64,000 nucleotides of DNA from Atherinomorus stipes (taxonomy: Eukaryota; Chordata; Actinopteri; Atheriniformes; Atherinidae), in contig JALJCO010003469.1 of assembly GCA_023101725.1 (NCBI GenBank), positions 434,001 to 498,000 on the forward strand, given 5' to 3'. This document shows, piece after piece, positions 10,971 through 22,590 of the stretch (its first letter is position 1; every line of letters begins with the position of its first letter). The notes under the pieces are model-generated. The model ran no database searches. It saw only the letters and a program-made list of their open reading frames with translations, and had not been told where the DNA came from. The translations under genes were made by a program, and so were the position numbers.

Positions 10971-12000
10971 GATTAATTTATTTGCACTAATACATTGATT
11001 TTGACAACCCTAATTAAAACTTAATGGTCTAGGAAGAGTGTTCATGTGATTTTCCCCATTTATTTAGTTGGGGATTAACACACAATAATTGTAAAATAGT
11101 GACGATTTCTTTGATAGTTGGATCAAGAAAATTTGGAATGAAGATATTGCTAGTGGCATAAGGAACTTGATGCTGCATGTGCAGCATTTGTACATGAAGG
11201 TGCTGCTGCTCATCAGAGCTGATAGAGGAGCCAAAAACTGTACTTGCTTAAGAATGATGTCACTTAGGGATGACTTCTGAAAAATGCCTTGAGTAAAAAA
11301 GTATTATGTGAAGACTAGTTAAGTACTGAATGAAATACTGAGACAAAAAATTTAAATAAGATGTGAATTTCAGTATTTCCAAGTTATAAAATCAGAAAGT
11401 TAAAAAAACATCTTCAGAAAATCTTTTAAGGTGTAAAAATGCAAATTTCAACATATATCTTCTGAGTTTCCTACTGAGAGCCAGTGAATGAATATGGGAG
11501 TTGGTTCTGGAGAAGAAGACTTTGACTTTCTCTGAAAGTCTGTTTTACGTCTACATTTTGTTTAGGTAAACCTTCTGTTGACAGATTAAATATAAATCTG
11601 AGGCTAGTGGGGATTAAACCATTAAAATACAGATCATCACACATTTAGCTCTGGCTGCTTAAGTCAACTTAAAGTCTTATTTGTGGTGATTAATGGTTTA
11701 AATCTGAGCCCACTGACTCACAACACAGTTCTGCAAATACTTTATTCTGCAGAGCAAATTTCAGAAAATTACATTTATCAATCTTCAGTTTATCATTTAT
11801 GTTAACAATGTTACATTAAATAAATCAGCTAAATGTTGATAAGATGTTGCTTTCTAATCGGCCTCTGAAATTTCATACCTGTAGTCAGTTGTTAGTTACC
11901 AAAACCGTCTTGAACATTTATAATTTGTGTTAGTTAATGCTAGCCTAATTATTCCTCCTATAGAAAATTTTAAAGTGGTCTGATTAACTTTTTCAGCCAA
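10971..12000. other. Intergenic, no feature recognised
   Basis: AT-rich sequence downstream of the Tc1-like element. No exon, inverted-repeat element or simple repeat of note was seen. Confidence 0.6.
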
Positions 12001-12290
12001 TCCATCCATCGTCAACCACTTGGTTTGGTCTCAGGGGCAGCAGCCAGAAGAGAAAACCTGGCTTCCCTTAAAGCCTGTTGGATGCGCCTGGAAGGCCTCC
12101 AGGAGGCATCCTGACCAGATGCCTGAGACTCAGCTGGCTCCTCTGGTTGTCGAGGAGCAGCAGTTCTCTGACCACCTCCTGGATGACTGAGCGTCTCTAA
12201 GAGAGTCCGGACACCCTGAGGAGGAAACTCATTTTAGCCATTTGTATTTATGGTATCATTCTTCCTGTCACCATAGCTAGTGACCATCGA
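12001..12290 (-). mobile_element. Rex3/RTE-type LINE fragment
   Basis: Read on the minus strand, the segment contains GAGTTTCCTCCTCAGGGTGT, CTCTTAGAGACGCTCAG, GGAGGTGGTCAGAGAACTGC and CATCTGGTCAGGATGCC in the order of the post-polymerase 3' coding part of fish Rex3 elements. It is heavily diverged. The same family is inserted at 53860-54806. Confidence 0.7.
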
Positions 12291-13739
12291 TCAGGCGTGT
12301 CCAAAGTTGGTCTGCCACTGTCATGCAGGTTTTCAGTGTTTCCCTGCTCCAACAAACCTGACGGACCCCGGTCCGTCCACTTAAGTGTCTAGGCGCACTT
12401 CAAGGAAAGGTAAAAAAGATGTTAATGGGCAGCTTTCAAACAGGGGGCTGTTCCATTACGATACATATGACCGTGATGATGGAAAGCTTTTATAATAGTT
12501 TTGAATAAAAGAGATGAAAAACTCAGTTTTGTTGTTGGCTGGATCTGCTGGGGCATCACTGTCGCAGACAATTGCGTCGCACATGGTCCCCATCAAGGTC
12601 CCCTCATGTGGAACGTGAACTGATGGGGAAGGGTAGTTCTTATAACTAAACTCGAGACTGGTAGTTATAGGAACTGCGATCCTAGAACCTCTGTCCGAAT
12701 GCACCTACTGAAACTGCAGGATTGGGGCCCATGCCATCAGCCCCTTCACCACAGTAGACCCATGCAGTCTGTTTACTTCACAAACAGTTACCATAGTAAC
12801 AGAGTCGGAGAAAGACTGACCTCGCTTTCTGGAACCCACTTGCCTCAACTCAGGGTTAACACTCAGAGTTTCAACATTACCTTCTTTCTGGAACAAGACT
12901 CTGATTGATTAAATTGGCAGGGTCAAGTAAATAATTCAGACCATAACAATAGATGAAGAGTTGAGTGTTGCTCAGTGAGGCAGAGTAGGCCTATTTCTTC
13001 ACTGTTTTAGTCAAGTTAAAAGCAAAAGGTACGGTACAGTAACACATCTTTTTCTCCCCCCAAAAGTTACTAAAGGCCTAAATGTAGGCTATTAAAGTAG
13101 GCCTAAATGTTACTTTAATCCACCGTGTTCATCAGGTCCTCCATTTAAACTTCACTAGCTTAACAAACTCAGAACCATATTGGTGCTTCCTCTGACCAGC
13201 TCAGCTGCTGCTCCGGTTAAATCCTTGCTGGTTTTGTCTCCTGAAACGATTGTAGACAAGTCGGTTGGTGAATTATAGAGGAAGTGATGATGGAAAATGA
13301 GCTGACCAAGCTCCTGTAGGTCCAGGTAACAGGTTTTCAGATATCTAAAATGAACCAATGACTGTTTTTTTCCAGACTTTTTTAATGTGTGAATCAGTCA
13401 AAAAAAGAAAATCCTTAAACGCTAGATTACGTTACGTTTTAAGGATAAAATGCTCAAATATCTTATCTAAACAAAACTCCATAGTGTTTTTTCGAAGCTT
13501 CCTATATTCCTGAAAACGAAATTAGCCTATTTAAACTGCTTCACGGCAAATTAAGTTTTGTTGGTTGTCGCAGAGGCTGTTGGCTCGGATCCGCGGCCAC
13601 GTCCATCAGTCTGTCCCAGGACAGGACAGCTGTGGCTACACTTGTAGGCCAATCTTCCATCACCAGATATGAATGAAAAGTTCATGAATATGGATACACT
13701 GTATAGCACTTTGAGTGCCTTGAAAAGCGACTCCAGTCT

Positions 13740-13740
<1 letters not shown>
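12291..13740. other. Intergenic, no feature recognised
   Basis: No coding or repeat signature stood out. Small overlapping frames around 12450-12910 on both strands lack similarity to anything I know. Confidence 0.55.
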
Positions 13741-13770
<30 letters not shown>

Positions 13771-13799
13771 TTATTGTTGTTGTTGTTGCTGTTGTTAGT
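13741..13799. repeat. (ATT)n / (GTT)n microsatellite
   Basis: A TTA trinucleotide run with one interruption passes into TTG units, likely derived by point mutation. Confidence 0.9.
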
Positions 13800-13854
13800 A
13801 TTCCTATTAAGAATTATTTTTTAGAATTAATTCTAACATTTTGGTCCTGTTTGA

Positions 13855-13965
13855 CCGGTGGCGACCTGTCCAGCCTCTCATCTGCTACTTGAGGGGATTG
13901 AGTTCAGCTTCCCCGCGACCCTGGACTGGACTAAGCGCTTTAGAAAATGGAAGAATGAATTCTGG
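13855..13965 (+). repeat. Teleost dispersed repeat fragment (GGCGACCTGTCCAG family)
   Basis: Contains GGCGACCTGTCCAG, CCCCGCGACCCTGGA and TAAGCGCTTTAGAAAATGGA, the 3' half of a very common fish interspersed repeat. Related pieces lie at 21600-21725 (minus strand) and 63320-63470. Confidence 0.7.
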
Positions 13966-13989
13966 TCCTTAGTTTCAGAGCTTTACGTA

Positions 13990-14395
13990 GTCAGACCCCT
14001 CCCTATATCCCTGACCTCATTCATCACTAACCAGCCCGAGCTCTGCGTTCCTCAGGTCAGAGGTTACCCTACTTGAGGTCCCGCGCACGCACTTTCCGAC
14101 CATGAGTGGATCGATCCTTTAAGACAGGGGGACGAAGCTCCGGAATGATCTACCAGGCCTCTCTCAGATGTTTAGACTCTGAGAATTACTTTTAAAAAGC
14201 AAGACTTTTTTTTATTCAAGAAAATTTTTAGCCAGACGAGGTTTTTCTTGACCGTAGGACTATTAGCTATATATGCCTTATGGTTTTTTATGTCTCTTTA
14301 ATCCAATTGTTTGTCTTATTTCATTGTAAGGCACTTTGTCATTTTTATCTGTGAAACGTGCTATAACTATGAATAAACTTTCCCTCCTAAATTTT
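13990..14395 (+). mobile_element. LINE 3' end, L2/Rex1-like
   Basis: Degenerate coding remains with a GDEAPE*STRPLSDV-like stretch, similar to the GD-AP-LWN-LP-S-R end of CR1/L2-clade ORF2. An AAGGCACTTTGTCATTT...GTGCTATAACTATGAATAAA 3' UTR follows. Strongly diverged, so the exact family is uncertain. Confidence 0.55.
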
Positions 14396-16300
14396 CAGAG
14401 ATCAAAACTTTATTAATTTATCAAAGATAAGACAGAATGAATAAATAAAAAAGCAATCCTTGTGTTTGGTACCAGATGTTGACTCAGAACCTGAAACCTG
14501 GAGAAGCTTCGCTTCAAGCCCCTCCCCCACCCCCGTCCCTGAAGTGAGGTGTCCCGCTGCGCTCTGCCGCAGTCTTTGTGATCCGTGGTGTCCCGGTTCT
14601 GCTCAGCTGCGCCTGGATCAGATTCCCGTCCTTTCGGAAGAGTTTTACAAAGAGGAAACAGCCGGAAAAAGTTTTTCTCCTTTTGAAAGAAAATAATCTG
14701 TTAACCGTCGTCAGATTTTTTGACCCACGGGAGTCAGACAGCGTTTTATTAACATCTTTATTTTCACCTGATTGAACGTGACTTCTAAACTAGAAGTATC
14801 GTTTTATGCAACTCTGCACTTTTACTTAAAAATAAGCCAGTAATAGATACAAATACTCTTTAGGTGGTACTTCATGACAGTAAAAATGTGTTTTATATTT
14901 TGGTTGATAAATTATTCAAATAAAACAAAATTGTTTGTAGTTATATCTGTAAGAAATGGTAATAAGAGAGAAACAAACGGTTGTGTCCATTTTCCAAACA
15001 TCCAATAGTATTTCAATATTTCTCTTACTTATTCTTTCACTGTCTGACGATTAATAAGTTATTTAGGAAAAATAAAATGTTTATCATCACCTTGATGGTC
15101 TCTAGCTCTAGATCTGGTGTGAGGGAACCAGCTTATCATGTTCTGGTCTCCATATCGACCTCACATTAGCAATAGCCTAATCCTTCTAGAGTTTCAGTGC
15201 AACATGTTCTAGAAATAAAAATACAGCTTACCTTTAGGCCTACCTTTATTTTACATAGCTACAACCACGTCCACACCAGCTTCCGGCAGCAAATCAACAA
15301 GCTGGACTAGAAATCTGATTTTAGATGACTGCTCATGAAAAATATGACAGAACTCATTCTAGCTTTTTATCCGTCTGTCATGACGTCACTTCATCGGACC
15401 CTTAAGACCCAGTCAGCAGCAGAACCGGACCGGACCGGACCGATCTCCTCGTCTGGCCGTGTTACATCAGCAGGATGCTTAACTAAACAAACAACCAGAA
15501 TACACACGCGCGCGCACAGAAAAAGTCCTGATCAAATTAAGAATTGCAAGTGTCAGAAGTTCACACACTCCAATCAGCACTAAAAACTGTTGACACAAGC
15601 GACTGTGTGCGTGTGTGTATGCGCGCGCTCATTAAATTAGCGTCTGTTTACTAGAGTGTTTTCAGGTGTAAATGCGCTACCAGACACATTTTAGACTTGA
15701 TGAACGGGAGAAAACTTTCATTTGAACCTTACAGACACTGAAATCTTTATCTCCTCTGTGAATTTGATTTCAATTTAATTACACAATCAAAAAAGCTGAA
15801 AAGTTAAATTTTTCCTTTAATCAGTGAAGTTATTTAGTGGATCTGATGGTCATTTCATCCTCTTTCTGTTTGTCCGCTTGTGGGCGCTCGTGCTCTTCTA
15901 AAAAACCTGCAGCTCATGTTTTTTTTTTTTTTTTTTTTAAGTTAATGCTGATGGCTCCTCAGTCTGATGGGAGCAAATCATTTTGTCTTTGTTGTCATTT
16001 GGGGACTTTTCCCATGAAACATTTGATATTGTAGAGTTTTCTGTTGGGGGTAAAAATCAGATGGAATTAACATGAAGTTTGCTCCGTTTACCTGGAAACG
16101 GAGCGCAACCGGGACGGTTCTAAAAAGTCCATCATCTGTTGGTTTAAATTATTTGTTGATAATAAAATTTCTCAATAAACTGAGGACATTTCGTGTTGCG
16201 AACAAATATAAAAGTAATTTAAAGTGATGAAGCCGCCTGTTGAAATAAGAATTTAACTCATCCAGTCACCCGGGCTTCTTGTTTGATTGACAGCAGAGCT
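14396..16300. other. Intergenic upstream of efnb2
   Basis: No exon or clear transposon. It holds a poly-T run (15919-15938), short alternating GC/CA stretches near 15500-15530 and 15600-15630, and mostly unique-looking sequence that may carry distal efnb2 regulatory elements. Confidence 0.55.
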
Positions 16301-16314
16301 TGGAATGACTTCCC

Positions 16315-16410
16315 GCTGGGCGACCAATCAGCGGCGGCAGTGGGCGGAGCCTGGACCAAACCAGCTCCACCAAATATTCCCAGTCTCTGTCCCCTCAGTT
16401 ACTTTCCATC
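16315..16410 (+). promoter_or_regulatory. efnb2: efnb2 core promoter region
   Basis: A canonical CCAAT box in GACCAATCAGC context (CCAAT 16324-16328) is followed 14 bases later by a GC box, GGGCGG (16342-16347). No TATA box is seen at the usual distance. CpGs become frequent from here through about 18600. This NF-Y plus Sp1 arrangement suggests a CpG-type promoter with initiation around 16380-16430. The start site itself is inferred. Confidence 0.6.
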
Positions 16411-17076
16411 CAGGTTTCGGAGCGGCTGCTGAGGCGAGCGGCTCCCTGTTTTCGGTGTTTTTCTGCGGGGGTTCGGAGCTGTGAGACTGGGCCGCAGTAG
16501 TTGGGCTGTTTTTGGACCGGAACCAGTTGTATGAGAACTTCCATTCCAGCTCCTTTGATTTCTTTCATTCACGCATTTTCTCATTTTCTTCATTTTGACC
16601 ATTCGACCTCATTGTTTGCACATTTTTCTGCTGCTGTCACCCTCACCACCACCTCCACCTCCACCAGCTGAACGGAGAATATTACCATTCCACCAACAGC
16701 CATCTCCGTCTGTCTCGCGCTGGATTTGGGCTCGCGCTGTTTGACAGAGACGCAGAGGGATTTATATTGTGGTCTTTTTCCGCGTGCCAGCCGGTCCAAC
16801 TGCGGAGACCACCAGGGATGGATTTCAGTGGGTTGGGGTCTCGCTCTCTGAACAGAGGAGAATATTAAGGCACTGAGTGAACTGCCGCGCGCCTTTGGTT
16901 TTTGGAGCAGGTCTTTCATCTGGAGATGCTCTGATCGGGGCTCGTGCGTCTCTTCTGGATCAGGATTTAAGGTGAAGGACCTTGAACCCGCCCGTCGGAG
17001 CTGTGGTCTTCTCTTCCCTCTTTCCTTTTTCTTTCTTTTTTTTTCTTTGAGACGGATCGTGCATCACGCGCTCACC
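16411..17076 (+). other. efnb2: efnb2 5' UTR with upstream reading frames
   Basis: About 650 bases separate the likely start site from the efnb2 ATG. Upstream ATGs open three short frames: 16531-16671 (46 codons plus stop), 16818-16868 (16 codons) and 16926-16934 (ATG-CTC-TGA). The efnb2 frame is open back to 16972 without an ATG. There may be an unrecognised 5' UTR intron. Confidence 0.55.
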
Positions 17077-17189
17077 ATGGGGGACTCGATGTGGAGATAT
17101 TATTTTGGAGTTTTGTTTATTGCCTTAAGAGTGGACTTATGCCGGGCGCTCATCCTGGAGTCCATCTACTGGAACACCACGAACACCAG
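17077..17189 (+). CDS. efnb2: ephrin-B2 exon 1: signal peptide and start of ectodomain
   Basis: The ATG at 17077 is in strong context (CACCATGG) and begins MGDSMWRYYFGVLFIALRVD. Residues 1 to about 24 form a signal peptide (basic/aromatic n-region, hydrophobic FGVLFIAL, likely cleavage after LCRA). The mature protein begins near LILESIYWN, the hallmark ephrin-B N-terminus; N33 lies in an N-T-T glycosylation sequon. The exon ends with a split codon (AG|G) at donor GTGAGT. The full five-exon gene encodes 336 residues, close to the 333 of human EFNB2. Ephrin-B2 is a membrane ligand for EphB receptors and EphA4, acting in arterial identity, angiogenesis, axon guidance and segmentation. The a/b teleost paralogue cannot be decided here. 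Confidence 0.97.
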
Positions 17190-18749
17190 GTGAGTTCAGC
17201 GCAAAATGCGCACGTTGTGGCCCAAGCAGTGCCGCGCGCGCTGCTCTGCAGACACAGTATCACAGAAAAGAAATTCAGCTCTCTTGTTTAAGTTTAGACC
17301 ACAATCAACAACAAACAAAGAGATTAACGTCATGAAGATATTTTCGTAGTGTTTGGAAAATTGGATATTATCACAATAAACGTAGCTTTTTATTTTTCTG
17401 TTAGACCTGCAAATAATAAACACATGGATGAATAAATAAATAAGTAAATAGATAAATAAATAAAAAATGAATAAATGGATGAATAAAAAGCGTACACGCT
17501 TGTAAATAAACCCAGACAGTCACGGTCCGTCCTAGACTTTGTCAAACCAGGTCCATACCAGGTATAAAAGCAGGTTAACTTCTGAGGACACGCCACTCGC
17601 TGTTGGAAATCATTTTTGCGCGGCGCGCGCTGCGGGGTTAGCACGCCCGTGTGTGGCCAGACGAACCCGCCTCAGATGTAGGCGTTTATAGAAGTCGAGG
17701 ACTCGGATAAATGTAGACGTTTGTTTGTTAGGTAAAAAAATAATTTAGGCTGTTGGAGGTCCGGATCTGATCCGAAGGCCCGGTTCGGTTTGTGGAGAAT
17801 TAAAGACAAAAAACAGCATCGGGGTTTCTTTCTTGACATGCAATATTGAAGATAATTAATGAGATAAATAAAGAGGTATATGTGGTTGTTGTGCCGCCGA
17901 TGAGGAGACTGAAGCGGCTCCACGGCCCCGTGGCTCCGCGGTGCTCTGCTGTGGTCAGAGCAGAAATGTTTCTGGAACAATGATCCGGATTTCAGAGCTT
18001 CTGATTCCGCTCTGATAAAACTTTGACTGGTCGCTCTGTAGTTTCTCTGAAGCTCCAGTCCTCAGATCTGCAGGAGATCAGGGGACCGAGCAGGTCCCAA
18101 ACCACCTAAATCCTTCGCATGAACCGCTTTTTACGTCCATCAGTGTTGGCTCGTGCAGACTGGTGCCTTAATGATCCTGCTGACCAAGTGAGCCAGCCCA
18201 GCTCTGGAATTAGGCTACCATCAAATTAATTTTTATCCCGGTTTTCGGCGCACGGGCTGCTCAAGCCGTTTCTGAGCGACTCGGCTTTGAGCTCGTGCAG
18301 CCAGATTCCTCCTCTCCGTCAGGGACGCGGGCACAGCGGACACGTTGTGGTGCTTCTTGCATCTGCTGCAGAGGTTAACTGCTCAGCGGCGCACAGCCGG
18401 TCCAGACCTGGGCCTTACCCGGACCAGACCAGACCCGGTGCCTGGACTGCCAGTAGGGTTTCTCCGGGTCTGCAGCGTCTCAGCGTGACGGGGCCCCGGG
18501 TTCCTTCTAGGCTGCAGCCCAGAGCCGTCGCTGTGGCCCTTAGAGGCCTCAACGATGTCGCACCAGAGTTCCCTTCCTCCCGATTCCCACCGTCTTATTT
18601 CAACTCCATATAAATAAACTTCGAAGTTTACGCACGTGAAGCTCATCTGAAGATTTTTCCTCTCTATTAAAGTTTCTGTTGAGTTTTTATGAGACACTGT
18701 TGTGTCAGGCTATCAGCACGAGACGGTTACTTTATTTTCCTCTGCAAAG

Positions 18750-18867
<118 letters not shown>

Positions 18868-19246
18868 AATTCCTTTAATTAATATAAACTAAGTTAATTT
18901 TGTTTAGAAACTAAGTAATTTTTTTTTAAATTTACAGAAAGTTAAAATACCACCATAGATGAAAAAATATCTGAAGCATAGGCTTCAAAATAACTGATGT
19001 GTTAGGTGTGGTCTTGGTCTGATGCATAAATGTGAACAGGGTTATGAAGAGGACTGTTTAGATACAATCTGTCATTGAATCAGAACATTTAAGGGACAAT
19101 TTAGGGTTCAGACACTTATTTTCTTTAGTTTTTGTGGTTAAGCATCATGTTAAAACAGCTTGTAGTGAAATAAATACTTAAAACATTGAACAGTTGTGCA
19201 TTTAGAAGTTTAGAGAAAGTTAAATTAAGTTTACATAAAGATTACA

Positions 19247-19247
<1 letters not shown>

Positions 19248-19306
<59 letters not shown>
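19248..19306. repeat. (AT)n microsatellite
   Basis: About 29 uninterrupted AT dinucleotides in efnb2 intron 1. Confidence 0.96.
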
Positions 19307-19312
<6 letters not shown>

Positions 19313-19911
19313 GTGCTTGTGTGTGTATAATAACATATTTAAAGTATATGAGATACTATGTGTGTTTATTTATACATATACTTAAATGTTTTGACTTTCC
19401 TCAAGTAATTTAATTTTGAAAAGTAAAGTCATTTCTTTTCATCATTGAAATGTAAAAATCTTGAAGCAAGCAGCGTGTCCACCCTTGGAGGCCTCAGGCT
19501 GCCACAAAGACCCAGCAGGCTTTCCGGAGGAATAATGTGTGCGTGTATTTTTGTTCCCGGCTCTGCCTCCGTAAAGAGTTCAGAGAAAAGAAAAAAAAAA
19601 GGCCAGAGAGTCATATCAGGGTGTGTTTTCTTCTTAGTAAACAGCTGAGCATCTAAACATGGAGAGTTAGCGGAATGTTTTCCTCCGAGTCTGACTTGGG
19701 AACTTTTAGTTTTCATGATTTTGGAGCAAAAGTGTGAAACGTGAACATTCAGTTTCCATCCGTCACGGTCACTTCTCTGTTTTCAGCTCTGTGACTATTC
19801 ACTAGTAGAATGTGGAAGCTCTCCTCTCATGCTTTTGTTTTTGTGTGTTTGTGTGTGTGTAGGCTGATTGTGGTGGGGGGTGTCTCTAACTGTGCATGCA
19901 TCTCTCAGTGG

Positions 19912-19938
19912 AAAAAAAAAAAAAAAAAAAAAAAAAAA
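19912..19938. repeat. Poly-A run (27 A)
   Basis: A homopolymer in efnb2 intron 1. No LINE or SINE body is evident immediately upstream, so it is not clearly a retroposon tail. Confidence 0.9.
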
Positions 19939-21079
19939 CCTCCCTGGGACCCACGGGGGTGTCGATTAAACTTTATTGTTGTTTGTGCTTTACTACTTTA
20001 CAGCTCCATACATGAGCCTTAGAAAAAGAGAATGACCTCAGTCCCTCCCTCCTCCTCCTCACCCTGCCCCCCACCGCACCTCCTCTGTCTGCTAATCCAT
20101 TTTGTAGTTGGGAGGCAGAAACAAAGCAGAGCCGTGCTTTACATGGTTTATGTAAAAGAACGCTGCTTCTCCTCCATTGCAGTTCATTAAGAGATTACAG
20201 GGAAGCCCCAAAGGTCCATTGTGACCAGGCAGTGGTGGGGGCACCTCTCTGGGTCCTTTGTGAATGTGGATGGATAGACGTGAAAATGGAAGGAGAGGCA
20301 GAAGGATGGAAGTCCATGAATGTCTCAACAAATCTCTCCTTTTAGCTCGTTGTAGTCTTTGTTCTGATGCAGATAAAATGTTTTAATGCAAATTTAAATT
20401 TAAGAAAAGGAGGGACAATGAAAAGAGGATGATGATGCCGTCACGGCTGGAGATGTCCCCTGACAGGTTGATTATTATTAATTGAATTAGATAAAAATAA
20501 AAAATGTCAGACAAATGAAATTATAAGGGGAGTGAAAGTGGGAAGAGACGGTTTTGGTCTCTGGGGGGAGGGAAAGAAGGTGATTATTCCCCGACTCTGA
20601 TCTCATCAGGATAAAAGGTGGGGGCCAAAACGAAGAACCAGAGAGAGGGTGCAGGGGGTGAACTGTGTCAGATCAGCCGACAGAGAGGGACCTCTGTGGT
20701 GGATTAACCCTTCCCTCAGCCCTCCTTCGGCCTGTACTGGCGTCTTTACTGGTTTAATGAATCCTTTCTCTGCCTGTGAGATTCAGTCTCGGTATTTCCA
20801 GAAGTATCTCCCTCCCCTCGGTTCTCTGCTAACTACAGACCACAGGACGACAACAGAGAGGATTACTGTGGGAGGCCACTGCAGCTCGGGTCAGATTCAG
20901 ATCCAGCAACTCGCTTGTTAGAAAGTCTGATGGAGACTGGAGGCCTGGTCTGGTTTTTACTGGCAGAATGAAGAGAGGTCGAGAAAACAAGGTTTCAGAT
21001 GGACAATAGATGAAGTCCGCCCTCCTTTCCTGATTTCTGTTTGCTCTTTTTGTTCTAAGCCCCCCATCCTTCCATCACG

Positions 21080-21362
21080 TAGGGCTGGGAAATTCATCAA
21101 AACCAACATTCAAAACCAATAATCGATGTAATCTTGCTCTTGTCATTAGCTTCAATTTTTTTCTCTTAGATATGTTTAAGAATGCTCATTAAATGACCTT
21201 ATATAGTTAATGTTCACTTAGTTTAAAATTATATCTGCTCTTCTGCTATGAAAATATTTTCAACAAAAACTTTTAGGAAGATATGAGGGCTAAAAATATG
21301 CTACTAAAAAATTGCTAATTAATTGTAAATGAGGTAACATGAGGTCATTTCGTCCAGCCCTA
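21080..21362. mobile_element. Probable hAT-like MITE
   Basis: Left TAGGGCTGGGAAATTCATC mirrors right GTCATTTCGTCCAGCCCTA, both starting or ending at TAGGGCTGG. The flanking octamers CCATCACG and CTATCCCT agree at only 5 of 8 positions, so the target duplication is decayed or absent. 283 bp, non-coding. Confidence 0.6.
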
Positions 21363-21599
21363 CTATCCCTCCATAAAGTCTCCGAGATGACAGTCTAGAC
21401 TGTGAAATATAACATGTTGGATATTCTAATAAAAAAGTAAAAGAATAAAATCAGCTTTCTAAACTTGAGTTAACTTACGGTCCCCCCCTCGCACCCCACC
21501 ATCATTTCTCCCTTTACTTCCAGTCCGGGTTTAATTCTGACACCTGTTGTCTTCTTCTTCTTCTCTTCTGGTTTTCCTCACTTTCTATCCTGCGTATTC

Positions 21600-21725
21600 C
21601 AGTTCAGGGTTGCTGGGAAGCTGGAATCTATCCCAGCAGTTATCAGGCGAGAGGCAGGTACACCGTGGACAGACCACCAGTCTGTCCCAAGGCCACCACA
21701 GACAGACAAACAACCGCTCACGCTC
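21600..21725 (-). repeat. Teleost dispersed repeat fragment (same family as 13855)
   Basis: The minus strand reads GGGACAGACTGGTGGTCTGT, GGTGTACCTGCCTCTCGCC, GCTGGGATAGATTCCAGCTT and AGCAACCCTGAACTGG, the consensus order of the common fish repeat. A short GTCT run follows near 21846-21871. Confidence 0.75.
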
Positions 21726-22370
21726 ACACGGCGGTAAACGGGTTATGGTTTCACCTGATGATGTCAAGGTTAATGACATCATGAACTTTGACATCATCAT
21801 TCAGTCCGCAGCGGTGGTTCAGGTTGGGATGGAGGTCCGACTCTGTCTATCTATCTGTCTGTCTGTCTGTCTTGATTATAAATTGTTTTTTGTTGTTGTT
21901 TTCATGACTCGTAATATGTGAAGTTATTCCCGTCTCGTCAGATGTTAGCAGATGAACGAGTCAAACATGTTTCGACTGCTTTAAAAGATCAAATTTCCTG
22001 TTTGAATTTTGGAGTTTCACGTATGAATCTTCACAAAAGTGTTCTGGGGTCATTTTTGGGGGAAAACATGACATAATCTCGCGTGTTCATATCACAAATG
22101 AAATGTAAAAATACATTTTTAGTGTTCAGAAGGCTGAGCAGTTTAACACAACCAAGTTTCTTCTCTTGTGTATCTGATCCTAAAGTTCCCAATTGAAATA
22201 AAATCAGAGGAAACTGTAGATCTATATTGTTGAGTTTTTTTCTCACCTCACCTCATATGAAGTGAAATCAGGAGTGAAGCAGTTTAATGTCTGAAATGTG
22301 CTGATTGATGGAGAACGCCTGTATTTTATCTCAGTAAACGTCTGAACAAATCCGTGATTTAACCCCTTAA

Positions 22371-22590
22371 ATGGACAGCTGTAGCTCAGGTGGAAAAGCT
22401 GCCGTGGATCAATTCCAGGCTTCTCCAAGCTACATGCCGAAGTGTCCTCAGGCAAGACACTGAACCCCACGTTGCCTCCCGATCGATAAATGTGTGTGTG
22501 AATGGGTGAATATGTCATGTAGCGTAAAGCGCTTTGAGTGATCAATGTATGAGTGGCAAATAGCTGTAAGTACAGTCCATTTACCATATT
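22371..22590 (+). mobile_element. tRNA-derived SINE
   Basis: The 5' part reads TGTAGCTCAGGTGGAAAAGC (box A-like) with GGATCAATTCC (22406-22416) as box B. The body includes GTGTCCTCAGGCAAGACACT and TAAAGCGCTTTGAGTG, and the 3' end TACAGTCCATTTACCAT is widespread in fish SINEs. It sits in efnb2 intron 1 in the sense direction. Confidence 0.8.

Noticed and set aside
16972..17076. N-terminal extension of ephrin-B2
   Set aside because: The frame is open but has no ATG. The ATG at 17077 has an ideal Kozak context and starts a proper signal peptide. A non-AUG start stays only a remote option.
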